Source: Flavobacterium faecale
GTDB taxonomy: Bacteria; Bacteroidota; Bacteroidia; Flavobacteriales; Flavobacteriaceae
Direction of reading: 5' to 3'
DNA: 64,000 nt
NCBI RefSeq assembly: GCF_003076455.1
Contig: NZ_CP020918.1
Coordinates: forward strand, 992,001 to 1,056,000
In this document: positions 51,607 through 60,378 of the stretch, one piece after another
How the letters are laid out: each line of letters starts with the position of its first letter
Position numbering within the stretch: the first letter of the stretch is position 1
Position numbers and translations under genes: made by a program
Notes under the pieces: model-generated
What the model saw: the letters and a program-made list of their open reading frames with translations, nothing else
Told to the model about the DNA's origin: nothing
Databases searched by the model: none

Positions 51607-52793
51607 CGTTTGTTTTCAAAATTTTGGTTGAGGTAATACATTCCAATTACAAATACGATCATAAAAATAAAAGTCATGTAGACATTTCTATACGATGGTT
51701 TTGCCCATGTGGCCGTTATTTGTAGTTTTTGATTTTTTGAATCAAAGTATGCCTTCATGGGAGTAATTGCCAAATGGTATTTTCCGGCGGCTACACCACA
51801 AATATTAAATTCATTTGTTGCAGTTCCTTCGGTCCAGTTTTCGCCATCAGTATAACCATGATAGTATTCAATATCTTTGTTGGCATAGGTTTCTTCGCCA
51901 GTAATTTCATTAATCAAAGCCAGTTGAACATTGGCCCAAGAGTTATCTACATCGGCATGTACACGTATGGACATGGGAGCCGAACTACCTTGTAAAGTAA
52001 AGGCAGGAGTAGTATAGTCTCTGTTTATATATTGATCAAAAATTATTTCGGTATTGAGTACATTTTGTTCCGTACGGCCCAAGTTCATATACCAGTGGCT
52101 CAGTAAAATAATCATAGCTACTGAGGCGCAGATCAATCCCAAATTGCGAATATTGAATAGAAAAGGCTGTACTTGACCAATTCCCGTTTTTTTATCTATA
52201 TCAGTTGTATTAAATGCTTTTTTGATCGCACTTCTAGAAATATGTTTTCCATAAAAGCAGGTTTGCTCTTTGCCTAATTTTTCGAAAGAAAGCATTAGGG
52301 GTGGATTTATATATTCGATAATTTCGAATTTTGAGTAAATATCAAAGTCAAAAAATCCTTGAGCGGCAACTAGTGTTGGGTAACAATAATTGTAGCGGTC
52401 GTAAATTATATCTTGATATTCCACTGTTTTCGGGTGATTGCCAACTTTTTTATCAAAATCAATTTGGTTCAAAAGTATCCAATGCCCGTTTGATTCCGAT
52501 AGATATAAGTACTCTCCTTTTTTACTTTCAAGAATGTATTCTGTCCACTCGTATCCGTTGCTTGATTTTATTAGTAGGCCAGTAACTTGATATTCGATAC
52601 CATCAAAATTTGCCTTTGAACCTACTTTAAATTGGTATTCATAGTAGTAAGGTTTTGATTTGTTAAAGTATTTTAATCCTTCGCCGCGGGCGTTCTTATA
52701 CGTGTACACGCAATGCGGACATGCGAAAGATTCGACCTCAAAAAGAACCTCTAATGTTGTTGTGTTATTGCAATTAAAGCAAGTTACTTTCAT
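51594..52793 (-). CDS. DUF4178 membrane protein with zinc ribbon
   Basis: The 399-residue protein starts with a four-Cys zinc ribbon (C5, C8, C25, C28 in TCFNCNN and FACPHCVY). It continues into the DUF4178 domain (GSKANFDGIEYQVTGLLIKS, NGYEWTEYILESKKGEYLYL, GHWILLNQID) at about 55-190. A membrane helix at about 212-230 (LICASVAMIILLSHWYM), an outside beta-rich part, and a final helix near 372-390 (MTFIFMIVFVIGMYYLNQN) complete it. In other bacteria DUF4178 is found with DUF350 and spermidine synthase. The function is unknown. It follows speD by 3 bases. Confidence 0.85.
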   Translation of the reverse strand: MKVTCFNCNNTTTLEVLFEVESFACPHCVYTYKNARGEGLKYFNKSKPYYYEYQFKVGSKANFDGIEYQVTGLLIKSSNGYEWTEYILESKKGEYLYLSESNGHWILLNQIDFDKKVGNHPKTVEYQDIIYDRYNYCYPTLVAAQGFFDFDIYSKFEIIEYINPPLMLSFEKLGKEQTCFYGKHISRSAIKKAFNTTDIDKKTGIGQVQPFLFNIRNLGLICASVAMIILLSHWYMNLGRTEQNVLNTEIIFDQYINRDYTTPAFTLQGSSAPMSIRVHADVDNSWANVQLALINEITGEETYANKDIEYYHGYTDGENWTEGTATNEFNICGVAAGKYHLAITPMKAYFDSKNQKLQITATWAKPSYRNVYMTFIFMIVFVIGMYYLNQNFENKRWEE

Positions 52794-52796
52794 ATC

Positions 52797-53159
52797 TTAT
52801 CTGTTAATTTCAAAATCTTTAAGTACCACTGCTTCAAAATAAGTAATATAATCTGCCGTAATATCCTTTACTTTTTGTGTGTTGTCCTGCAAGTAATTAC
52901 ACAAATACACATCCAAGGTCAGTTGTTGAAATTCGGGCCAAGTATGAATACAAATATGAGATTCCTTCAAGCAAATGGCAATGGTAAAACTATCATTATC
53001 AAAATCATGAACACTGATGCCTACTTTTTCCAGTTCGTATTTCAATAACAATCCTTCAGAAAAAGTGATGAAATCTTGGCTTGAAGTAAGTGTATCTAAT
53101 TTTGCTACCTCAAGGGTAACCAATTTGTGTAAACCAGGCGAATACGGTATTTGATTCAT
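52797..53159 (-). CDS. speD: S-adenosylmethionine decarboxylase proenzyme
   Basis: SpeD makes decarboxylated AdoMet, the aminopropyl donor. This 120-residue protein has the self-cleavage site KESHICIHTWPE. Ser67 is the predicted source of the pyruvoyl group, and His72 and Cys87 (in DVYLCN) are the predicted catalytic partners, each offset by +4 from the residues of T. maritima AdoMetDC that I recall (Ser63, His68, Cys83). It is the first gene of the operon and lies beside DUF4178. The start MNQIPYSPGLHKLVTLEVAK is typical, since G-x-H in the first strand is conserved. Confidence 0.9.
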   Translation of the reverse strand: MNQIPYSPGLHKLVTLEVAKLDTLTSSQDFITFSEGLLLKYELEKVGISVHDFDNDSFTIAICLKESHICIHTWPEFQQLTLDVYLCNYLQDNTQKVKDITADYITYFEAVVLKDFEINR

Positions 53160-53427
53160 TTATAAAGTTATAACAGCAAAAATATTTTGGGTACTAAAAT
53201 ACTGTATTTTTTGAGAATGCAAGGAGTAATTATTAAATTTTACAATCAAGTGTTGTAAACTATCAAGGACGGTAGCAAGAACTAAACACCATTTGGGTAA
53301 ATTCGTGTAATTGTATTTTTTGAATATCTAAGGTTTGTGAAAATTCGTGAAATTTGTGTTCCAAAAACATATTTTTTAACTTTTAAATATCCGTCTCGCC
53401 ATATTAGTCTTTGATTTTAAGCACAAA

Positions 53428-53470
53428 AAAAATCCCAAAACTCAATTTTTCAATTAAATTTTGGGATTCA
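53428..53470 (-). terminator. hairpin terminator after tatA
   Basis: AATCCCAAAA and TTTTGGGATT pair across about 18 bases, and the minus strand runs into T8. Confidence 0.75.
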
Positions 53471-53488
53471 AACAAGAAACAAAATTTC

Positions 53489-53671
53489 TTATTTAGTCTC
53501 TTTCTCGCTATCGTCTTTTTTTTCAGTAACGGCATCATCTTTAGAGGCGTTCTTAAATTCTTTGAGACCACTACCTAAACCTTTCATTAATTCTGGAATT
53601 TTTTTACCTCCAAAAAGTAACAATACAACCGCCAATATAACTAGGATTTCTGTAACTCCAAATCTTCCCAT
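53489..53671 (-). CDS. tatA: Twin-arginine translocase subunit TatA/E
   Basis: I start at 53671 ([20 protein letters not shown]), giving a 60-residue TatA/E. It has one membrane helix, the [20 protein letters not shown] amphipathic segment and an acidic/basic tail ([20 protein letters not shown]). TatA forms the variable pore of the Tat pathway. The upstream codons in the same frame ([17 protein letters not shown]...) are not conserved-looking. It is next to the GH3-type locus, pointing away from it. Confidence 0.93.
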   Translation of the reverse strand: MGRFGVTEILVILAVVLLLFGGKKIPELMKGLGSGLKEFKNASKDDAVTEKKDDSEKETK

Positions 53672-54008
53672 GATCGAATAATTTATGCCGAAGCCTATTT
53701 TTAATAAAATGTAGGGACAAAGGTATATAGAATTCTGCAATTCAAACTCACTAAATCCGAATATTTTGCAACGTTCAAAGTTAAAACTTTATTAAAACAC
53801 AACATATAAAATGCTCAAAACCATTCAAATTTATAATCAGGGCATGCCAGCGGTACCGCAATGGGCTCATTTTGTTTGCGCTCATAAATCCCCTCGCGGT
53901 ACTGCTGTCGGGCCCCCAACGCTTAGTGGCATGCTACTTCGGTAGCTTATTCCTATCCCTCATGCGCGCAAACTCGAGCTAAAAAACAGTTGAGATTTGA
54001 GATTGTAG

Positions 54009-54203
54009 ATTAACGTCCCGAAGCGTCGGGATTGATTTTTTATTTTGTGCAAGTAAATAAAAACGTGCTTATTTTCAGCGTTTTAGCGAATAATAAATTG
54101 AATATTGGGATTGATTTTGTCTAAGTAAAAAATATTTCATTTGTTTTTAGCGTTCTCTCACATCTGAAATCGTTAACCAGTCCCGACGCTTCGGGACGTT
54201 AAT
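54009..54203. repeat. 195-bp element with 23-bp terminal inverted repeats
   Basis: ATTAACGTCCCGAAGCGTCG (first 20 of 23 bases, 54009-54031) is repeated exactly in reverse complement at 54181-54203. The internal ~150 bases hold two diverged direct copies of GGGATTGATTTT...AGTAAA...TTTTAGCG. The arms contain the CCCGAAGCGTCGGG palindrome. Confidence 0.75.
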
Positions 54204-54299
54204 ATTTTTTCATTTCACAGCATGTTTATTCAATTATCTCTTTAATGGTTATAAAAACAACAATCATTTTCGAACCCCCGTTTGGTTTACATTAATTAT

Positions 54300-54307
54300 T
54301 ATATTTG
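54300..54307 (+). promoter_or_regulatory. TAnnTTTG -7 element upstream of the GH3 locus
   Basis: TATATTTG lies 19 bases before the start at 54326; a TTTG is present 15 bases upstream of it (54281-54284), slightly short of the usual spacing. Confidence 0.45.
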
Positions 54308-54325
54308 TGAGATATAGAAAATACA

Positions 54326-54841
54326 ATGTCCAAGAAAAGAATAAAACGCAAAAAACTTCACAAAAAACTATTCACCAAAAATCGACTGTTGATTTTGAAT
54401 GAAGATACTTTTGAGGAATTATTTTCAGTTCGGTTAACCTTAATGAATGTTTTTGTTGTGGCTACCCTTGGAGCCATTGTACTTATTTCGATCACCACCG
54501 TAATCATTGCGTTCACACCATTGAGAGAATACATACCCGGTTACTCGTCCTCAAAACTAAAAAGAGACGCTACCGAATTGGCATTAAAATCAGATTCTTT
54601 GACTCTAGCCTTAAAGAAAAACGAAGCCTACATTCAATCCATTCAAAAAGTGCTCAACGGAGAATTAGAATACGCCAAGTTCAACAAAGATTCTATCATG
54701 AATATTGAAGAACCTGTGCCGCAACAAAATCTCAATGCCACAGAAGAAGAAATAGAACTAAGAAACGAAGTGGCAGAACAGGAAAAAAAAGCAGCCCAAC
54801 AGTCCAAATTAAAAGGACAAAGTACCAAAAAACAAAAATAG
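54326..54841 (+). CDS. Single-span membrane protein with coiled coil, operon partner of GH3 gene
   Basis: The 171-residue protein has a very basic N-terminus (MSKKRIKRKKLHKKLFTKNR), a membrane helix (VFVVATLGAIVLISITTVII) at about 50-70, and an acidic coiled coil to the end (ATEEEIELRNEVAEQEKKAA). It resembles the N-terminal part of Bacteroidetes murein-peptidase (M23) membrane proteins, but no peptidase domain follows. It ends one base before the GH3 start. No family is assigned. Confidence 0.7.
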   Translation: MSKKRIKRKKLHKKLFTKNRLLILNEDTFEELFSVRLTLMNVFVVATLGAIVLISITTVIIAFTPLREYIPGYSSSKLKRDATELALKSDSLTLALKKNEAYIQSIQKVLNGELEYAKFNKDSIMNIEEPVPQQNLNATEEEIELRNEVAEQEKKAAQQSKLKGQSTKKQK

Positions 54842-54842
54842 C

Positions 54843-56345
54843 ATGTTTATAAAATCAATTGCAGCCAAGATATTTGCCAAAAAAGTGGTCCAAAAAACGC
54901 AAGCTTGGGCAAATAATCCTGTGGCAACGCAACAAGCTGTTTTTAACTCTTTGATTAAAACAGCCCAAAATACTGAGTTTGGCAAAAACCACCATTTTGA
55001 CACCATCAAAACCTATCAAGATTTTGCCACAAACGTACCTATCCGTGATTACGAAGATTTAAAACCGTATGTTGAAAAAGTAGTCAAAGGACAAGAAAAT
55101 ATACTGTGGCCAGGCAAACCTTTGTATTTTGCCAAAACCTCTGGAACCACTTCGGGAGCCAAATACATTCCGCTCACCAAAGAATCAATGCCGTACCATA
55201 TCGAAGCAGCTCGAAATGCCATCTTGCATTACATACACGAAACAGGCAAAGCCGATTTTGTATCGGGTAAGATGATTTTCTTGCAAGGTAGCCCAATCAT
55301 GGAGGAAAAGTACGGAATACAGTTTGGGAGACTTTCGGGTATTGTAGCGCATTTTGTTCCCAAATACCTCCAAAAAAACCGCATGCCGTCTTGGGAAACC
55401 AACTGCATGGAAGATTGGGAAGCTAAGATTGATGCGATCGTCGAAGAAACCTTCAATGAGAATATGACGGTGATTTCCGGAATTCCGTCTTGGGTACAAA
55501 TGTATTTCGAAAAACTGCATCAAAAAGGAGGGAAGCCTGTGGGAGATATTTTCAAAAACTTCAATCTCTTTATTTACGGTGGTGTCAATTACGAACCCTA
55601 CCGAGCAAAGTTCGAAAATTTGATAGGTCGAAAAGTACCAAGTATCGAATTATTCCCTGCATCAGAAGGATTTTTTGCCTACCAAGATTCTCAAACAGAA
55701 AAAGGGATGTTACTGCTCTTGAATGCAGGAATGTTTTATGAATTTATAAAAAGTGACGAATTTCATTCGGACAAACCTAAACGGTACACGATTGGCGAAG
55801 TTGAATTGGGTGTCAATTATGTATTAATCATTTCGACCAATGCCGGTCTCTGGGGGTACAATATTGGTGATACAGTCCAGTTCACTTCCTTAAAACCGTA
55901 TAGAGTAATAGTTTCGGGTCGAATAAAACATTATATTTCTGCTTTTGGAGAACATGTCATTGGCAAAGAAGTAGAGTCGGCATTGCAAGAAGCGATGGAG
56001 GGAACAAGCATTCGAGTAAATGAATTTACCGTGGCACCGCAAATTAACCCTACAAATGGGTTGCCGTATCACGAATGGTTTATAGAATTTGATACAGAAG
56101 CGTCAGGAGAACCCACCAATTGGACTACCTTTGCACTCGCAATTGACAACGCCATGCGAAAACAAAATAGCTACTATGATGATTTAATAGTGGGTAATAT
56201 TTTGCAAACAGCCGTAATTACCAAAGTAGCCAAAAATGGTTTCCAAGAGTATATGAAGTCAATTGGTAAATTGGGCGGACAAAATAAAGTGCCAAGATTG
56301 GCCAACGATAGAAAAATAGTTGATTTATTAACAACAATAAAATAG
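54843..56345 (+). CDS. GH3-family acyl-adenylating enzyme
   Basis: The 500-residue protein fits the GH3 family, plant enzymes of which conjugate amino acids to acids such as auxin or jasmonate after ATP activation. Here the start MFIKSIAAKIFAKKVVQKTQ lacks an export signal. The family's ATP-site region FAKTSGTTSGAKYIPLTKES is present near residue 100, and GVNYEPYR, ELFPASEGFFAYQ, LWGYNIGDTVQFTSL and SGRIKHYISAFGEHVIG follow. The bacterial substrate is unknown. It is translationally linked to the upstream coiled-coil gene. Confidence 0.88.
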   Translation: MFIKSIAAKIFAKKVVQKTQAWANNPVATQQAVFNSLIKTAQNTEFGKNHHFDTIKTYQDFATNVPIRDYEDLKPYVEKVVKGQENILWPGKPLYFAKTSGTTSGAKYIPLTKESMPYHIEAARNAILHYIHETGKADFVSGKMIFLQGSPIMEEKYGIQFGRLSGIVAHFVPKYLQKNRMPSWETNCMEDWEAKIDAIVEETFNENMTVISGIPSWVQMYFEKLHQKGGKPVGDIFKNFNLFIYGGVNYEPYRAKFENLIGRKVPSIELFPASEGFFAYQDSQTEKGMLLLLNAGMFYEFIKSDEFHSDKPKRYTIGEVELGVNYVLIISTNAGLWGYNIGDTVQFTSLKPYRVIVSGRIKHYISAFGEHVIGKEVESALQEAMEGTSIRVNEFTVAPQINPTNGLPYHEWFIEFDTEASGEPTNWTTFALAIDNAMRKQNSYYDDLIVGNILQTAVITKVAKNGFQEYMKSIGKLGGQNKVPRLANDRKIVDLLTTIK

Positions 56346-56448
56346 ACCTAATAATAAGGTCATCATCATAACTGGTGATTTACAAACCATTTCTACTCTT
56401 TTCAAGATCAGAAATAATCTGTAATAGTCAGTTTGTAAAATTGAAAAT

Positions 56449-58125
56449 ATGAAAGAAACAAAAAATTTAACCATTACACGAGCGCAGGAATCATCTGCTG
56501 CCATTGAAAAATTGTATGTAACAATCCGTCACTTGTTTAACCGTGGTTTCTACAAGCCAATGGGAGTATCTGGAGACAGCCTTAGAGAGGCGTTGTTAAC
56601 ACTTAGACCTGAAATTTATGGTCATATTGCAGACGAAAAGGTAGAATTAAAAGGACTATTGTACGTTATTGAACGTTTACCAATTGGTCTTGAAGAATGT
56701 CGTTTTATCAATTTAACGTCTCACGAAGGCTATGATAAATCACACTTCAAAGCAATTGTTCCTCCAAAAAGAAGACGTAATTGCTACCGTATTGATGATG
56801 ATTTGATGCATATCGAAATCACAAGAGGTCGATCTGATATTTATGATATCTTGACTCACCTTACTTTTATTTTTATTGAATCACATAAAATAAGTCAACG
56901 CGTAATGCTTGATGATTCTGGCGAGCTTTCTAGAGACTGGATCAAACTTGAGCAGGCTGTTACTCAAAAGAAAAAATTGACATTGATCGAAAGAGAAAAA
57001 ACAATTTCTCACGTATCTAATATTTTAGGAAGAACCTTCGAAGACATCAGCGATATCTATGATGATTTTGGAAACGAAGGAACACCTGATCGTTTTTTAC
57101 AAATCATTTACTGGATCGGAAAATTAGCGATTGAAGAAGTGATGGAAAACAAAAAAAGAACAATCACCTTCAGTCCGATTTTGAGAGAGCGTTTGGGGCA
57201 CCACATACACGGTGACATCTGGGCTACGCACATAAAGGATGTTTTGAAAGAAAACAAACTTCTAGAAAGACCAATTCATGTCATTAGTGCCAATATGCAC
57301 TCGGTGATGAACTCTATTTTTGCCACTCCTGCCTTGAAATCAAAATTCAAAGGAATGAGTGATTTTGGAATCTATGAAGAATTGAGTAAATCAGAAGCCA
57401 AAGAGTTAAGAGCCAAAGTGGAAGATATTGCCATCAAAAACGGAATGATATCCTTACCTGACACTTCAGGAACCAACATTGATGTGCAAATTTTTGACAC
57501 AGCCAAGATCAATTGGGACCTTACTTCATTTCCTAAATCAAAATTAGCAGATGAAAAACCGGTATTGATCGTTATGGATTATGCGTTTGGAGAACAAGCC
57601 TATGAAACCATTGACGAATTATTGAAACCATACAACAAGGAGACTTTCTTAAATGTAGAATCGGTTTCGATCATGGGTAAAGCAGGTATTCTTGAAGGAG
57701 GAAAAGGTGATATCATGATTCCAAATGCACATATCAACGAAGGTACAGCAGATAATTATTACTTTGAAAATGAACTTACAGGTGATATGTTTGAGGGTAA
57801 TGATATTCAAGTATTCTCTGGACCAATGGTAACCGTTCTTGGAACGTCATTACAAAATAGAGATTTATTAAAGTTCTTTCATGATTCTACTTGGGGTGTG
57901 ATTGGTCTAGAAATGGAAGGATCTTACTATCAAAAAGCCATTCAATCGGCATCAAAAATTAGAAAGAGTATCCCAAAAGATGTAAAAGTTCGTTACGCCT
58001 ACTACGCATCTGATAATCCACTAGAAACAGGAAGCACTTTGGCCTCTGGAGGACTTGGAACTACTGGGGTAAAACCAACTTATTTGATTACAATTAAAAT
58101 TTTGGAACAGATCTTAGGTCTATAA
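56449..58125 (+). CDS. DUF6909-like protein with nucleosidase-type C-terminus
   Basis: The 558-residue cytoplasmic protein has a conserved N-terminal part (IRHLFNRGFYKPMGVSGDSL) and a C-terminal region with VMDYAFGEQAYETIDELLKP and the segment GVIGLEMEGSYYQKAI. The latter resembles the G-x-E-M-E motif of nucleoside phosphorylases and AMP nucleosidases. This suggests a nucleotide-salvage role, but the family is annotated DUF6909 and I cannot confirm the activity. It is the third gene on the plus strand after GH3, separated by 100 bases. Confidence 0.75.
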   Translation: MKETKNLTITRAQESSAAIEKLYVTIRHLFNRGFYKPMGVSGDSLREALLTLRPEIYGHIADEKVELKGLLYVIERLPIGLEECRFINLTSHEGYDKSHFKAIVPPKRRRNCYRIDDDLMHIEITRGRSDIYDILTHLTFIFIESHKISQRVMLDDSGELSRDWIKLEQAVTQKKKLTLIEREKTISHVSNILGRTFEDISDIYDDFGNEGTPDRFLQIIYWIGKLAIEEVMENKKRTITFSPILRERLGHHIHGDIWATHIKDVLKENKLLERPIHVISANMHSVMNSIFATPALKSKFKGMSDFGIYEELSKSEAKELRAKVEDIAIKNGMISLPDTSGTNIDVQIFDTAKINWDLTSFPKSKLADEKPVLIVMDYAFGEQAYETIDELLKPYNKETFLNVESVSIMGKAGILEGGKGDIMIPNAHINEGTADNYYFENELTGDMFEGNDIQVFSGPMVTVLGTSLQNRDLLKFFHDSTWGVIGLEMEGSYYQKAIQSASKIRKSIPKDVKVRYAYYASDNPLETGSTLASGGLGTTGVKPTYLITIKILEQILGL

Positions 58126-58226
58126 TTCAATTTTTAGTCTTTATTTGTAGTCGTATAATAAAATTTTGTACGATATTGTCTGTTACTATAACATTCATTT
58201 AGACCAAAAAATTGATAGCATAAAGC

Positions 58227-59594
58227 ATGAAGTACACTCGTATAGGAAGATATTCAAAATACATTAGACCTATTAGCATTCTTATTGATTTGCTAATTAT
58301 TATCACTTTGACACATCTATTGTTTCATGAAGCCTCTTTCAATACGGGTCGCTATGCTGGCTTTCTCCTTCTCAGCTGGAGCATAGTTGCCTTTATTGTA
58401 GATTTTTATCAAGTCTACCGTTTTACTACACAAATCGAAATTTTTTCTAAGATCACCAAGCAGCTAACTGTTTTTGCTCTTCTTGCAGTGGCTTATTTTC
58501 CGTTTTCAGGTGAAGATGGGTTTAATAAATGGCTTATTATTAAGTTTTTTGTCTTGTGCACACTTTCGGTCGCATTGGCCAAATTTGTACTTTTTTATCT
58601 CTTGAGAGAGTACCGCCTTATCACGGGTAGTAATTACAGGAGCACCATAATCATAGGCTATTCTGATGAAGCTTTGCAACTCAAAAAACTGTTTGAAACC
58701 AAAGTCGATTATGGCTACCATTTTCTTGGCTTTTTTTCGGATAAGAAAGAAAATGAAGAAATCATTGGTAAATATGAAGACGTGCAAGACTATGTATTAA
58801 AAAAAAATGTAGACGAAGTATATTGCTCCTTAAGTGATTTATCGAATACTAAAATTAAAAATCTTGTTGACTTCATGTATGAAAACAATAGAAACTTGAA
58901 GTTCATACCAGATACCAAAGACATTTTTAGCAAGAATCTAAAAATGGATTATTATGAACTTTTTCCGGTTTTGTCCCTTTCAAAAAGTGCTTTAAACGAA
59001 CCCGAAATTCAGTTTACAAAACGTTTTTTTGATGTTCTTTTTGCACTATTAGTCATTGTATTCGTCTTATCATGGCTTGTTCCCATAATCGGACTCTTAA
59101 TTAAATTAGAATCAAAAGGACCTATTTTCTTTATACAAGGAAGACCCGGAATTAATCAAGAAGAATTTTTATGCTATAAATTTCGTTCCATGGTTTTGAA
59201 CCAAAGCACAGAGCATGAAACGATAAAAGACGATCCTAGAATCACCAAACTAGGTCAGTTTATGCGTAAAACAAGTATCGATGAGATGCCTCAATTTTTT
59301 AATGTGCTCTTGGGTGATATGTCAATTGTGGGACCTAGACCGCAATTGTGGGTACATAATAACGCTTACCGAGACAAAATCAAGAAATACTTTGTGCGCC
59401 ATAGCGTGAAACCTGGGATTACAGGACTGGCTCAAATAAGTGGGTATAGAGGCGAAATAAATAACGAACGTGATATGGAAAACCGTGTCAAGTATGATGT
59501 TTTTTATATCGAAAATTGGTCATTCTATTTGGATTTAAAAATCATCTTCCAAACCATTATTGATATTTTTAAAGGAGACGAAAAAGCATTTTAA
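58227..59594 (+). CDS. Polyprenyl-phosphate glycosylphosphotransferase (initiating sugar transferase)
   Basis: This 455-residue membrane enzyme has four N-terminal helices, a CoA-binding-like Rossmann domain (about 145-250: TIIIGYSDEALQLKKLFETK), a fifth helix (RFFDVLFALLVIVFVLSWLV), and the cytoplasmic bacterial sugar-transferase core (GPIFFIQGRPGINQEEFLCY, KFRSMVLNQS, DEMPQFFNVLLGDMSIVGPR, PGITGLAQISGYRGE). It transfers a sugar-1-phosphate to undecaprenyl phosphate to start exopolysaccharide or O-antigen-type glycan synthesis. A glycosyltransferase gene starts one base after its stop. Confidence 0.92.
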   Translation: MKYTRIGRYSKYIRPISILIDLLIIITLTHLLFHEASFNTGRYAGFLLLSWSIVAFIVDFYQVYRFTTQIEIFSKITKQLTVFALLAVAYFPFSGEDGFNKWLIIKFFVLCTLSVALAKFVLFYLLREYRLITGSNYRSTIIIGYSDEALQLKKLFETKVDYGYHFLGFFSDKKENEEIIGKYEDVQDYVLKKNVDEVYCSLSDLSNTKIKNLVDFMYENNRNLKFIPDTKDIFSKNLKMDYYELFPVLSLSKSALNEPEIQFTKRFFDVLFALLVIVFVLSWLVPIIGLLIKLESKGPIFFIQGRPGINQEEFLCYKFRSMVLNQSTEHETIKDDPRITKLGQFMRKTSIDEMPQFFNVLLGDMSIVGPRPQLWVHNNAYRDKIKKYFVRHSVKPGITGLAQISGYRGEINNERDMENRVKYDVFYIENWSFYLDLKIIFQTIIDIFKGDEKAF

Positions 59595-59595
59595 T

Positions 59596-60378
59596 ATGGA
59601 AAACGCGTTAGTATCCATCTTGATTCCTACCTATAATTCGGCTTTGTTTATCAAAGATGCCGTGCAATCCATTCGAGAACAAACCTACACCAATTGGGAA
59701 ATCATCATTGTTGATGATGCCTCTACAGATCAAACATTGGACATACTCAAATCTATAGCCGCTATAGATACTCGAGTGCAATGGACGCAGTTAGCACAAA
59801 ATTCAGGAACAGGTGTTGCTCGAAATACCGCTTTGAAACAAGCCAAGGGCAGATATATCGCTTTTCTGGATGCAGACGATTTATGGAAACCCGAAAAATT
59901 ACAAACACAGCTTGATTTCATGAAGTCTCATGCGGTTCCGTTTACTTTTTCATCCTACGATTGCATGAATGAAAAGGGTAAATTATTAAACGTAAGGGTC
60001 GTTCCTCCACAAAATTTATCCTACCGTCAATTGTTTTTTTGCAATTACGTAGGCAATCTCACAGGCATATACGACAGTCATTTTTTTGGAAAAGTTTCTA
60101 TTTTACCCAATAGAAAAAGACAAGATTGGATGCATTGGCTCACCATTCTTAAAAAGATAAAAAGTGCAAAGGCAGTACCAGAAAGCTTGGCGATCTATAG
60201 AATCAGGCAAAACTCTATTTCGGCATCAAAGTTAGATTTGGTCAAGCATAATTTTGGAGTTTACAAGCAATTCCATGGTTTGAGTTGGATTTCTGCTTTG
60301 GCTTGTATGAGCGTGTTTTTATGTACACAATTGTTCATAAAACCATTTTACATTAAGAAAGTGGCAAAAGTGAACTAA
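59596..60378 (+). CDS. Family 2 glycosyltransferase
   Basis: I start at 59596 (MENALVSILIPTYNSALFIK), one base after the previous stop, which gives a normal GT2 opening; the upstream frame overlaps the previous gene. The GT-A fold shows ALVSILIPTYNSA, IIIVDDASTDQTLDILKSI, the sugar-nucleotide/metal motif FLDADDLWKPEKL and the C-terminal helix region. It lies directly after the initiating sugar transferase and probably extends the same glycan. Donor and acceptor are unknown. The last 26 bases overlap the convergent CapK-like gene. Confidence 0.9.
   Translation: MENALVSILIPTYNSALFIKDAVQSIREQTYTNWEIIIVDDASTDQTLDILKSIAAIDTRVQWTQLAQNSGTGVARNTALKQAKGRYIAFLDADDLWKPEKLQTQLDFMKSHAVPFTFSSYDCMNEKGKLLNVRVVPPQNLSYRQLFFCNYVGNLTGIYDSHFFGKVSILPNRKRQDWMHWLTILKKIKSAKAVPESLAIYRIRQNSISASKLDLVKHNFGVYKQFHGLSWISALACMSVFLCTQLFIKPFYIKKVAKVN

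Larger units (their letters stand above)
53741..54325. other. Gene-free spacer with inverted 23-bp repeats and CCCGAAGCGTCGGG copies
   Basis: No gene is seen. Besides the inverted pair at 54009-54203, a GC-richer patch (53845-53975) with GGTACCGC and GCGGTAC elements resembles decayed sequence. Confidence 0.5.

Noticed and set aside
5960..54200. CRISPR array
   Set aside because: The repeats in this window (tRNA-derived units, minisatellites, CCCGAAGC palindromes) have no constant repeat with unique equal-length spacers, and no cas gene is present.
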